DNA of 64,000 nt. Source: Pseudoramibacter faecis. Its GTDB lineage: Bacteria > Bacillota > Clostridia > Eubacteriales > Eubacteriaceae. The position numbers were made by a program, and so were the translations under genes. This document shows, in pieces, positions 24,471 through 32,469 of this stretch; within the stretch, counting starts at the first letter, position 1; the number at the start of each line of letters is the position of its first letter. A model generated the notes under the pieces. The model was not told the origin of the DNA. It did no database searches and saw nothing but the letters and a program-made list of their open reading frames with translations. The stretch lies in the NCBI RefSeq assembly GCF_036289405.1, contig NZ_JAYFFI010000001.1, forward strand, positions 310,001 through 374,000, in the 5' to 3' direction.

Positions 24471-26624
24471 TTATGCCTCCGCTCTGGCCGCATCCAGAAG
24501 TTGCTTGTTCGGATCAGGTCTGAACAGCATGTAGCAGATCCCGACCACAACCGCAATGCCGATAACGGTCCAGAAATTGAATCCGACTTCACCGGATACC
24601 AGGCCGCCGATTTGATAGACGGCCATCGATACCAGATAGGCCAGGCCGCATTGATAGCCAATCGCGCCCCAAGTCCATTTGGCATTGCCCATTTCCCCTT
24701 TGATCGCGCCGATCGCTGCAAAGCAAGGTGCGCAGAGCAGGTTGAACACCATAAAGGAGAAGGCAGAAACCGAGGTGTAGTCTTTGGCAATGGCCGCCCA
24801 CAGGGCCGCATTGCCAGCTTCCGCATCCGATGCGTGGTGGTAGAGAATCCCGAAGGTCCCGACCACGTTTTCTTTGGCCACAAGACCGGTAATGGCTGCA
24901 ACAGCCGGTCGCCATGTACCCCAGCCCAGCGGAATAAACAGCCAGGCGATGCCGCGTCCCACAGTAGCCAGAACCGAGTGATCCATGTTGTCAACCATGC
25001 CGAAAGATCCGCCTTCAATGCCGAAGCCCTGAAGGAACCAGATGACGATGGTGGACAGCAAGATGATCGTCCCAGCTTTTTTGATAAAGTGGGACGCTCT
25101 TTCCCAGACGCTTCTGAGCACGTCGGAAACCCGCGGCCAGTGATAGGCCGGCAGTTCCATCACGAAGGGTGCCGGATCCCCGGCGAACGCCTTAGTCTTT
25201 TTCAGCATGATGCCCGATACGATGATCGCCGCAATTCCAATAAAATAGGCAGAAGTTGCTACCCAGCTGGAATTATGGAAAATCGCTCCGGCGATCAGCG
25301 CGATGATCGGCAACTTTGCTGAACACGGAATAAAGGTTGTCGTCATGACCGTCATGCGGCGGTCACGTTCGTTTTCAATGGTTCTAGATGCCATGACGCC
25401 CGGAACTCCGCAGCCGGTCCCGATGAGGATCGGAATGAAGGACTTGCCGGACAGACCGAATTTTCTAAACACCCGGTCCATGACAAAGGCGATGCGCGCC
25501 ATGTAGCCGCAGCCTTCGAGGAAGGCCAAGAAAAGGAAGAGCACAGCCATCTGTGGCACAAAGCCGAGCACCGCACCGACCCCGGCGATGATCCCGTCGA
25601 GGATCAGGCTGGAGAGCCAGCCGGCGACGTGCGCCGATTTGAGCAGGCCTTCGACAGCGGGCGGAATGATGGTGCCGAACAGGGAATCGTTCACCCAGTC
25701 GGTGGCCATGGTCCCGACGGTCGAGATGGAGACGTAATATACGCCCCACATGACCAGAATAAAAATCGGCAGCCCGAGAATTCGATTGGTGACAATTTTG
25801 TCGATTTTATCGGAAACGGACAATTGCCCTTTGTTTTTCTTGACGTAAACATCGCGAACCCATTCGCCGATGATGCTGTAGCGCTCGCCGGTGATGATGG
25901 ACTCGGCATCGTCGTCCATTTCCTTTTCACAGGCGGCGATATCGCCCTTGACGTGTTCCATCTTCGCCGCATCGAGATTCAGATGCGCCGTCGCCTTGGT
26001 ATCGCCTTCAAAAATCTTGACGGCATACCAGCGTTGTTCTTCTTCCGGCAGGTCGTGAAGCAGGGCTTCTTCGATATGGGCCAGGGTGTGTTCCACCGCC
26101 CCTTCAAATTTGTGCTTCGGCAGGTATTTTTCACCCTTTTCCGCAATGGCCACGGCCTTTTCAATGAGTTCATTGACACCGGTGCCCTTCATGGCGGAAA
26201 TCGGCACGACCGCGCAGCCCGTAATTCGAGACAGACCGTCAAAATCAATCTTGTCGCCGTTCTTCTCGACGATGTCCATCATGTTGATGGCGATGATAGT
26301 CGGGATGCCGCATTCCAGCACCTGGGTAGTCAGATAAAGGTTGCGTTCCAGGTTGCTCCCGTCGACGATGTTGATGATCGCGTCCGGTCTTTCCTGCACG
26401 ATGTAGTCTCTGGCGATCACTTCTTCCAATGTGTAGGGCGAAAGGGAATAAATCCCCGGAAGGTCTGCTATGGTGACTTCTTTATGCCCCTTGAGCTTCC
26501 CTTCCTTTTTTTCAACTGTAACGCCCGGCCAATTGCCGACATATTGATTCGCCCCTGTTAAAGAATTGAATAAGGTCGTCTTCCCGGAGTTCGGGTTGCC
26601 GGCCAACGCAATAATTTTTGCCAT
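24471..26624 (-). CDS. feoB: Ferrous iron transporter FeoB
   Basis: 717 residues. The N-terminal G domain has GNPNSGKTTLFNSLTG (G1), the G3 region DLPGIYSLSP and the G4-type motif NMMD. A helical GDI domain follows (about 170-260), then a membrane domain with two Gate motifs (for example GCGVPGVMASRT and the Cys-containing LLCAPCFAAIGAI). It imports Fe2+ across the inner membrane, gated by GTP. It is transcribed with feoA upstream (45-base gap) and the Cys-rich protein downstream. Confidence 0.96.
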   Translation of the reverse strand: MAKIIALAGNPNSGKTTLFNSLTGANQYVGNWPGVTVEKKEGKLKGHKEVTIADLPGIYSLSPYTLEEVIARDYIVQERPDAIINIVDGSNLERNLYLTTQVLECGIPTIIAINMMDIVEKNGDKIDFDGLSRITGCAVVPISAMKGTGVNELIEKAVAIAEKGEKYLPKHKFEGAVEHTLAHIEEALLHDLPEEEQRWYAVKIFEGDTKATAHLNLDAAKMEHVKGDIAACEKEMDDDAESIITGERYSIIGEWVRDVYVKKNKGQLSVSDKIDKIVTNRILGLPIFILVMWGVYYVSISTVGTMATDWVNDSLFGTIIPPAVEGLLKSAHVAGWLSSLILDGIIAGVGAVLGFVPQMAVLFLFLAFLEGCGYMARIAFVMDRVFRKFGLSGKSFIPILIGTGCGVPGVMASRTIENERDRRMTVMTTTFIPCSAKLPIIALIAGAIFHNSSWVATSAYFIGIAAIIVSGIMLKKTKAFAGDPAPFVMELPAYHWPRVSDVLRSVWERASHFIKKAGTIILLSTIVIWFLQGFGIEGGSFGMVDNMDHSVLATVGRGIAWLFIPLGWGTWRPAVAAITGLVAKENVVGTFGILYHHASDAEAGNAALWAAIAKDYTSVSAFSFMVFNLLCAPCFAAIGAIKGEMGNAKWTWGAIGYQCGLAYLVSMAVYQIGGLVSGEVGFNFWTVIGIAVVVGICYMLFRPDPNKQLLDAARAEA

Positions 26625-26669
26625 TTGTTCTCCTATCCTAATAAGATTCGTTCAGTGCTTGACGAAGGC

Positions 26670-26891
26670 TTATAAAACTTCAACCATTTCGGCGTCCGCT
26701 TTTCTAAGACTGAGTTCATAATCGCGAACGGTGATTTCAATCGGATCGCCAAGGGGGGCAACCTTCCGAACATAAACTGCCTGTCCTTTGGTTAATCCCA
26801 TATCCATGATCCGCCTTTTAATCGGGCCGGCTCCGTGGATTTTCTTGACCGTCGCGGTATCGCCTACCTGAACGTCTTTGAGTGTTGCCAT
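26670..26891 (-). CDS. feoA: Ferrous iron transport protein FeoA
   Basis: Seventy-three residues of the FeoA SH3-like family (GDTATVKKIHGAGPIKRRIMDMGLTKG, shown by KRRIMDMGLTKGQ and the C-terminal LRKADAEMVEVL). It is the first gene of the feoAB unit, with GGAGG upstream and a promoter carrying a TTAG-N5-CTAA box. Supports FeoB function. Confidence 0.92.
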   Translation of the reverse strand: MATLKDVQVGDTATVKKIHGAGPIKRRIMDMGLTKGQAVYVRKVAPLGDPIEITVRDYELSLRKADAEMVEVL

Positions 26892-27026
26892 GTGAATCCT
26901 CCTTCTTTATTCGGTATTATCGTGAAAGTTACCGGTTGTCGAACTCACATGCGCGCACACAAAATGAATGGATTAGAGCATTTATTAATCGCAAATGTTT
27001 GTTCGAACTCATCTAACCTTGATCTG

Positions 27027-27056
27027 AGTTTAGCACCTCTAACCCTCTACTGTCAA
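27027..27056 (-). promoter_or_regulatory. feoA promoter with embedded iron-box candidate
   Basis: Minus strand TTGACA (27056-27051), 18 bases, TAAACT (27032-27027). TTAG-N5-CTAA (27030-27042) overlaps the -10 region, where a DtxR-like repressor would block initiation. A further GTTAG half-site lies downstream. Confidence 0.6.
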
Positions 27057-27255
27057 CCCTTTCTAACATAAAAATGTATTTTTTATGTATTTTTTTATTT
27101 TAAAGGGCTGCTTATGTCAGCTTTTTCAAATTTAATTGTGCTAACCTTCGTATTGCGCTTCAACCGGCGCTTCCCGTTAGTTTGAATTTATTTTAAACAA
27201 GGTTTAGTTCTGGCATTTTCGTGTTCTTAATTTTGCATGGTTATTCAAAAACCAC

Positions 27256-27290
27256 ATAAAAAAGACAACGCCCGCAAACAGGCGTTGCCC
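27256..27290 (-). terminator. Terminator of the riboswitch transcript
   Basis: CAACGCC / GGCGTTG hairpin followed by TCTTTTTT on the minus strand. Confidence 0.85.
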
Positions 27291-27456
27291 TTCAAAGAGA
27301 TGGATTCCATTCCCGCTTGGGGAAAGAGGAATGAATTAATGATGGTTAAATATGAAGATCCGTTCTTCAACCAACCAAAACCCTCTCCAAACGAACAGAG
27401 AAGATTGTAAGCAATTATCACAGTTCCAAAAGCCCTGAACCGGGGCTTTGCAGAAC

Positions 27457-27610
27457 GGATCACTGTGCCGGTCTTCTGGCTTCACGATCTCATCCGACTC
27501 CCTTCCCATCGCGCCCAATCACAAACGACAGTGGTCATGAACCGGCTTTTCGCGTCACAGCTGCGATCACAGCACGGGAATCACACCCGTTTCCCAACTT
27601 CACAGGATCT
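27457..27610 (-). ncRNA. Cobalamin riboswitch, no gene downstream
   Basis: The minus strand contains GGAAACGGGTGTGATTCC, then GCTGTGATCGCAGCTGTGAC (the B12-box region) and GAAGCCAGAAGACCGGC, the conserved order of a B12 riboswitch. The ends pair (GATCCTGTG with CACAG-T-GATC) as stem P1. About 170 nt follow before the terminator at 27256-27290, with several hairpins but no credible protein gene. The next gene leftward (feoA) has its own promoter. Confidence 0.85.
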
Positions 27611-27631
27611 TGCTCATATTTAACTGTTTAT

Positions 27632-27660
27632 ATTATAGGGGATCCAAATCGCAGTGTCAA
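27632..27660 (-). promoter_or_regulatory. Consensus promoter of the cobalamin riboswitch RNA
   Basis: Perfect TTGACA (27660-27655), 17 bases, perfect TATAAT (27637-27632), directly after the sirtuin stop codon and reading into the riboswitch. Confidence 0.88.
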
Positions 27661-27675
27661 TTAAAGGTTTGAAAT

Positions 27676-28413
27676 TTACAAGTCCGCGACCGCCTCGTCC
27701 ATGACCTTGGCAATATCGTCCCGAATCACCAGCTCTGCCGCATTATCCGCCGCCGTTGCCGACTTGTTGATCTCCACCAGATGCCTGCCCCGAAAGTAGT
27801 GGATAAGCCCGGCCGCCGGATAAACGATGAGCGAGGTGCCTCCGACGATGAGGGTGTCGGCCTTCTCGATAGCGGCCACCGCCCCGTTAATCTGGGCTGA
27901 ATCGAGGGCTTCCTCGTAAAGCACCACATCAGGCTTGACCGTCGCCCCACATTTTTCACATTTCGGCACGCCGGTTTGGGCCATGATCCACTTGTCGTCG
28001 TAAAAGGCGTGGCAATGGGTGCAATAATTTCTCAGCACCGATCCGTGCAGCTCAAAGACGATCTCGCTGCCGGCCTTTTGGTGCAGGCCGTCGATATTCT
28101 GGGTGACCACCGCCTTGAGCTTGCCCATCTGCTCGAGCTTGGCCAGGGCCTTGTGGCAGCCGTTGGGTTCGGCGTCCGGATAGATCATCTTGTTCCGGTA
28201 AAAATCGAAAAAATCCTCGGGATGGTTCACGAAAAAAGAATGGGAAACCATTTCCTCCGGCGAAAATTCAGCGTGCAGACGCTGGCTGTAGATCCCGCCG
28301 GCGCTGCGAAAATCCGGAATGCCCGACGCGGTGGAAACCCCGGCGCCCCCAAAAAACACGATGTTGTCGCTCGCTTTTAAAATGTCGGTTAATTGTTCAA
28401 CTTCTTTTGGCAT
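27676..28413 (-). CDS. cobB: Sirtuin, NAD-dependent protein deacylase
   Basis: 245 residues. GAGVSTASGIPDFR binds NAD, TQNIDGLHQ and the catalytic His of FELHGS are present, and four Cys (YCTHC and PKCEKC) form the zinc site. The family removes acetyl or acyl groups from lysines, for example regulating acyl-CoA synthetases. The gene appears to be monocistronic. Confidence 0.93.
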   Translation of the reverse strand: MPKEVEQLTDILKASDNIVFFGGAGVSTASGIPDFRSAGGIYSQRLHAEFSPEEMVSHSFFVNHPEDFFDFYRNKMIYPDAEPNGCHKALAKLEQMGKLKAVVTQNIDGLHQKAGSEIVFELHGSVLRNYCTHCHAFYDDKWIMAQTGVPKCEKCGATVKPDVVLYEEALDSAQINGAVAAIEKADTLIVGGTSLIVYPAAGLIHYFRGRHLVEINKSATAADNAAELVIRDDIAKVMDEAVADL

Positions 28414-28490
28414 GGTGCTGCCTCCCTTTCCGACCGCGTGGCGATCGTTTTTTAACAGTATAGCGTCGGCGACTTAAATTTTGCGAAAGC

Positions 28491-28520
28491 TTGACCACGC
28501 CGGCGCTCGTCCTTTATAAT
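28491..28520 (+). promoter_or_regulatory. Promoter of the small gene at 28555
   Basis: TTGACC, 18 bases, TATAAT. Confidence 0.65.
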
Positions 28521-28554
28521 GAGGGCTATCAAACGACCGAACGGAGGCAGACCC

Positions 28555-28773
28555 ATGGCCGATTTCACCTTACTCGACGCGGCGGCACTGAGACGCATTT
28601 TAAAGGACCGCCTCGGCGTAGAACTGCACATTCACGACACCTGCGGCGACTTCTTTATGAGTCTGGACGCGCCCGACGACCGCGCGCTGGTCTTCATCAA
28701 AGCCTACATGGCCCGGGAAGGACACACGCTGACGGTCGATCCCGGCGGCACATCCTTTTCGGTTAAAGCATAA
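28555..28773 (+). CDS. Small protein, possibly RDAC family
   Basis: Seventy-two residues from MADFTLLD; ATG 28555 has GGAGG eight bases upstream. The pattern LHIHDTCGDFFMSLD followed by IKAYMAREGHTLTVDPGGTSFSV resembles the small RDAC family of Clostridia, with HDTCG in place of RDACG. Function unknown. It has its own promoter and terminator, which supports it being a real gene. Confidence 0.65.
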   Translation: MADFTLLDAAALRRILKDRLGVELHIHDTCGDFFMSLDAPDDRALVFIKAYMAREGHTLTVDPGGTSFSVKA

Positions 28774-28797
28774 GACACCCGCCGGTGTCTTTTTTGA
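28772..28797 (+). terminator. Rho-independent terminator
   Basis: AAGACACC / GGTGTCTT followed by TTTTTGA, overlapping the stop codon of the small gene. Confidence 0.8.
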
Positions 28798-28883
28798 TGC
28801 TCGGCGGCCAAACGATAGGGCTGCTGCATTTCACAGCCGCGATGCGCCGGCAGCTGACCGATTGAGCGATCTGTCAAAGCGAC

Positions 28884-28920
28884 AAAAAAAGACCGGCATC
28901 AGCTGATGCCGGTCTTTTTT
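28884..28920. terminator. Bidirectional terminator
   Basis: Perfect palindrome GACCGGCATCAGCTGATGCC (and GGTC) flanked by A7 and T6, serving the zinc-ribbon gene on the minus strand. Confidence 0.85.
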
Positions 28921-28939
28921 GTTTGCCGCTTTCCGCGGC

Positions 28940-29713
28940 TTATCGCAGGAAGCCGATCCCACGGACGATGGGCGCTTCCACTGCGCGGCTCTTGCACACC
29001 TGCACGAAGCAAATGAAGCGCACGATGAAGAGCACTAACGCAACGATCCCCAAAATGAGCAGCTGCAGCCCCAGGCCGGCCAGCATGCCGCCCATGCCGC
29101 CCAGCATACCGCTGGACGCACCGTAATAGCCATAACTGCTATAGCTGCTCGCCGAAGATATGGCCAGCCCGCCGCTGATCAGCGTGATCAGCCAGGTGAC
29201 GACCAACGTGACCAGCGACACCAGAATGCTGAACACGTCGAGTTTGATCTCCTGACGAATGTGAAACCCGATATAGCTGGTGCGCGCGTCGCTCGCTCTG
29301 TCCGCCAGCAGTGCGATGATCAGTCCCGCCAGCGGGAACAGATAAATCATCATGCAGATCACCTTGTTGTCGGAAATTTCCTGGGGACCGTAGTCCGCTG
29401 TGTGATCATAGGGATTGCCGCTGCCGAAATTTCCCGGCGGTGCCGTATTTCCGCCGCCGGCCGGCCGCTTGGGCTGCGCCGGCGCTTCTTCCCAGCCGTC
29501 ACTTACCCAATCGGCTCGCGGTGGCGCTTTGGGCCCGCGCTCAAACATCGGGCCGGGCCTTTCTGCCGCTTCAGCCTTGTCCGCCGCATCATTGGCTGCA
29601 TCATTAATGGTCGCTTCCGCAGGATCCGATGACGGGCTCACCGGCTGACCGCAGTGGGTGCAAAACACCGCACCCGACATCAATTCTTTACCGCAATGGG
29701 AACAATACTTCAT
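28940..29713 (-). CDS. Zinc-ribbon membrane protein
   Basis: 257 residues. The N-terminus MKYCSHCGKELMSGAVFCTHCG is a CxxC...CxxC zinc ribbon; a disordered Pro/Gly-rich linker follows (about 30-115), then three or four hydrophobic segments with a Ser/Tyr/Gly-rich loop (SSYSSYGYYG). The membrane part resembles DUF4870-like proteins. Function unknown. Confidence 0.8.
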   Translation of the reverse strand: MKYCSHCGKELMSGAVFCTHCGQPVSPSSDPAEATINDAANDAADKAEAAERPGPMFERGPKAPPRADWVSDGWEEAPAQPKRPAGGGNTAPPGNFGSGNPYDHTADYGPQEISDNKVICMMIYLFPLAGLIIALLADRASDARTSYIGFHIRQEIKLDVFSILVSLVTLVVTWLITLISGGLAISSASSYSSYGYYGASSGMLGGMGGMLAGLGLQLLILGIVALVLFIVRFICFVQVCKSRAVEAPIVRGIGFLR

Positions 29714-30209
29714 CTTCTGCCTCCTTTTTCCATTCGCTGATCATTTTTAAAATTCCATTTTATTATAAATTATATTTTAAACCTTTGCAATCATCAATTG
29801 ACACTGATTTTGTTTTTTTGCAGCAAATATCCTTTTTTTCCTGTTTCGCACTGCGGCGCCAGACGCATAAAGACAGAGACGCCGCACGGGACGCCCTGTC
29901 TCTTGTTTGACCGATGATTATCTTTTAATCCCTGCGCGGTCTCCGACACGTTCGGGCTGCGCCGTTTTGCGTGAGGCGGCAGCGCAAAGGGCCGGCGTCC
30001 TTCCTCCCCGCGGCACCATCGACATGAAAAACCGCCTTCGCGAAAAATGAAGGTGGTTTATTTATCGGAAGAACGCGTCTGGCTATAACGCTCTTACTTT
30101 TCTTGGTATGGTATAAGGTCGAATCTATCATGCAACTGCAATCGTTTTAATTCAATGATTTCCGCCATCTTTTTTAAATTAATTGAGTATTTAGGTCTTT
30201 CCACGCTCG
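29714..30209. other. Intergenic region with hairpins
   Basis: About 500 bases without a recognisable gene. It contains AGAGAC / GTCTCT arms near 29873-29905 and an AAACCGCCTTC / GAAGGTGGTTT hairpin (30029-30059) with T-rich flanks that could terminate transcription on both strands. The AT-rich 29714-29850 part probably holds the promoter of the zinc-ribbon gene. Confidence 0.45.
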
Positions 30210-30806
30210 TCATTTATCCGTCCACCGGTCCCGCATCACAATCTCATCCACATCCCGCTTGGGCACAAAATAATCCCGGTTTGCGTCCAGATAATACTGC
30301 AGGCTGCCATCCGGCCCCGGCGTCACCACAGTCGAGCGATGGGTGGGATAGCCCAGGGCCACCACGCTGTGGACCGCCATGGGCCCGGGCAGTTCCAAAA
30401 CCGCGGCCAGCGCCTCGCGGTCGATATTGTCCATGATGCAGCTGCCCACGCCGTGATGCCATGCGGCCAGGGTGAGGTTGGCCAGGGCGATACCCGCATC
30501 GGTATCCACCCACCGGCTTTTGCAGCTGCCGTCATAAATCAGTGCGACATACATCGTCGGCCGTTCGCCGGGCCTCGGGGTCCCCAGCGCTTTCGGCAGG
30601 GCCGCAGCAAAATGCACGTGGGGAAAAATCGCCGCCGCCTGCGCCCGGTCCGTCACAAAAATGGCCCGCAGCGGCTGCAAATTGCGCGCGCTGGAGGACA
30701 GGCGCAGCGCCTCGGCCATATCGGCCACCGCCTCGGCCGCCACCGGATGGCTTTCGTCAAATCGGCGATAGGTCCGCCGGGTTTGAAGTAACGCTATCAG
30801 ATCCAT
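30210..30806 (-). CDS. Nitroreductase family flavoprotein
   Basis: 198 residues. RRTYRRFDESHPV and SSSARNLQPLRAIFV form the FMN site, and HHGVGSCIMDNIDREAL with ALGYPT match the two-domain nitroreductase fold. Substrate unknown; members reduce nitroaromatics, quinones or flavins. It is 24 bases downstream of the HAD gene and probably co-transcribed. Confidence 0.9.
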   Translation of the reverse strand: MDLIALLQTRRTYRRFDESHPVAAEAVADMAEALRLSSSARNLQPLRAIFVTDRAQAAAIFPHVHFAAALPKALGTPRPGERPTMYVALIYDGSCKSRWVDTDAGIALANLTLAAWHHGVGSCIMDNIDREALAAVLELPGPMAVHSVVALGYPTHRSTVVTPGPDGSLQYYLDANRDYFVPKRDVDEIVMRDRWTDK

Positions 30807-30830
30807 GGGTTCTCCTTTCCTTCACGCAGT

Positions 30831-31742
30831 TCAGTCCAAATGCTTGGGCGCGCTGCCGGCGGCCTTCGCGATGCGGGCCGCTTCCTCGGTGCGGATCCGC
30901 TCGGCAAAGGCCGCAATCTTGTCGCACAGCCACATGTCCGCCGTTTCCCCCTCGGAATAATCCGCGGTGGCAAACATCTGAATGCGCCCGTCCATGCGCA
31001 TCTGCTCCACCTGGTGGAGCGCCGCCGCATCGCCCCTGGGATACACGGCAAAGGTCGCGCCGCCGTTTTGATTCACCACGGAAAACGCCGGAATGTCGCT
31101 GGGCCCGTCGGCAATATAAATCATATTTTTAAAATGCACCCGGCGCAGCGCCTCCGGCAGCTTGGTGTTCACATCCACGCCGCTGACCTTGCCGACGCCT
31201 TTGTTGATCTCGAACAGCGCCCGGGTCTTGGTGGTGTTGTCGATGGTGTAGGCAATCTCACTGATGACCGGCGCGCCGTCGGCGTCCGCCGCTTCGATGA
31301 ATTCGCAGCCCCAGACCCCGGCCACGTCCGCCATGACGGGCGTGCCCTTGATGATCTCGGTCAGGCCGGTGGAGATGATGTAGTGCTCCACGCGAATATC
31401 GACATCCTGATAGTCGGGATTCTCTTCGATGAGCGCGCGGGTTCGGGCAAAGATGCCCGGCACACCGGGATAAAACTTGAGCTTCCCGCCGTAGCCGCGC
31501 AGCTTCTCGTTGTTCAGCCCGGCAAACCGGCCGGCCTGGGCGTAGCGGATCATCTGATTGAGATAAATCGTGTCCGGATTGACCTTCACCCCCTGCGACT
31601 CCCGGTATTTTTCCGGCAGGGCGCTGGCTTCCTGCCAAAAGGCCTTCCCGTCCACGCCGTATTCCTCGAAAATCGGATCTTCCATATAACCGTCGATTAA
31701 TGTCTTGTCAAAATCCCAGACCAGGGCAATGATATTGGCCAT
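30831..31742 (-). CDS. HAD-superfamily phosphatase
   Basis: 303 residues from MANIIALVWDFDKTLID, where DFDKT is HAD motif I. Motif II is the Ser/Thr in YIISTG, and motif IV lies in IYIADGPSDIPAF. The overall shape is of the phosphoserine-phosphatase-like group with a large cap. ATG 31742 has GAGGAGG eight bases upstream; a longer frame to 31976 would run into the tRNA-Ala gene and is rejected. Substrate unknown. Confidence 0.87.
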   Translation of the reverse strand: MANIIALVWDFDKTLIDGYMEDPIFEEYGVDGKAFWQEASALPEKYRESQGVKVNPDTIYLNQMIRYAQAGRFAGLNNEKLRGYGGKLKFYPGVPGIFARTRALIEENPDYQDVDIRVEHYIISTGLTEIIKGTPVMADVAGVWGCEFIEAADADGAPVISEIAYTIDNTTKTRALFEINKGVGKVSGVDVNTKLPEALRRVHFKNMIYIADGPSDIPAFSVVNQNGGATFAVYPRGDAAALHQVEQMRMDGRIQMFATADYSEGETADMWLCDKIAAFAERIRTEEAARIAKAAGSAPKHLD

Positions 31743-31874
31743 CGCAATCGCCTCCTCATCGTTTTTGGCCATTATACCACAGCGCGGCGGCCGTTTTTTG
31801 CCGGACATCAAAAAACGGCGTGCAGACCGCCCATCCGCACCGTCAAAATTCCGGCGATTATTTTGAATTTTGGC

Positions 31875-31906
31875 TTGACAATTCCGGGGCAAACGGCTAT
31901 TATAAT
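31875..31906 (+). promoter_or_regulatory. tRNA-Ala promoter
   Basis: TTGACA, 17 bases, TATTAT (overlapping TATAAT with a 20-base spacer), 13 bases before the tRNA. Confidence 0.75.
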
Positions 31907-31918
31907 AAGGTCCTTCAC

Positions 31919-31994
<76 letters not shown>

Positions 31995-32007
31995 TTTGGC
32001 AAGGCAG

Positions 32008-32034
32008 CCGTCCGGATCGCCGGGCGGTTTTTTT
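32008..32034 (+). terminator. tRNA-Ala terminator
   Basis: CCGTCCGG-ATCG-CCGGGCGG hairpin followed by T7. Confidence 0.82.
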
Positions 32035-32035
32035 A

Positions 32036-32469
32036 TTGCCGCCGTTTAACAGCACAACCAAGAAACGCCGGAGGAGCTTTGCCTTCCGGCGCTTTTCGCG
32101 TCGCCGCGTCTTTCCGGGCCCGCTTCAAAAATCACGGTGACGTCTCCGGCCATCAGCTTTTTGCGGCCGCCCTCCAAATGACAACTCCCTTCGCCAGGTC
32201 CAAAATCCTCTCCCGCCGGCGCCAAGCTTATTCGAATGCATGGCCGGACCCCCGGACCCGACCGCGGACCTTTGATGGCTTCGCCCATGCATCCCCTTCC
32301 CGCCGTTTGACGCCCGCACCCGCTTCATTTTCCGCTCTCATCGCTTTTATCGCTCGCTCGCCTCCCTTCAAAAAACTTTTCCAGCGTTCTCGTTTGCTAT
32401 GCTATAATAAATCCGATTTAAAAGTAACGGCGGCGCGCCGCCCGAGAAAAGGAAAGCGAAAGAAGAGGC
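32036..32469. other. Intergenic region before trkA
   Basis: About 430 bases. CGCCGGA / TTCCGGCG (32065-32095) forms a hairpin with a short T-run. A TATAAT (32403-32408) before trkA is a likely -10, with only a weak -35. No gene recognised. Confidence 0.45.

Noticed and set aside
27291..27456. ANTAR-type tandem hairpins
   Set aside because: The only tidy hairpin has a five-base loop; the A1/G4 hexaloop pair is not present.
27245..27463. A 72-residue frame inside the riboswitch transcript
   Set aside because: It runs through the terminator hairpin and has no family resemblance or good ribosome binding site.
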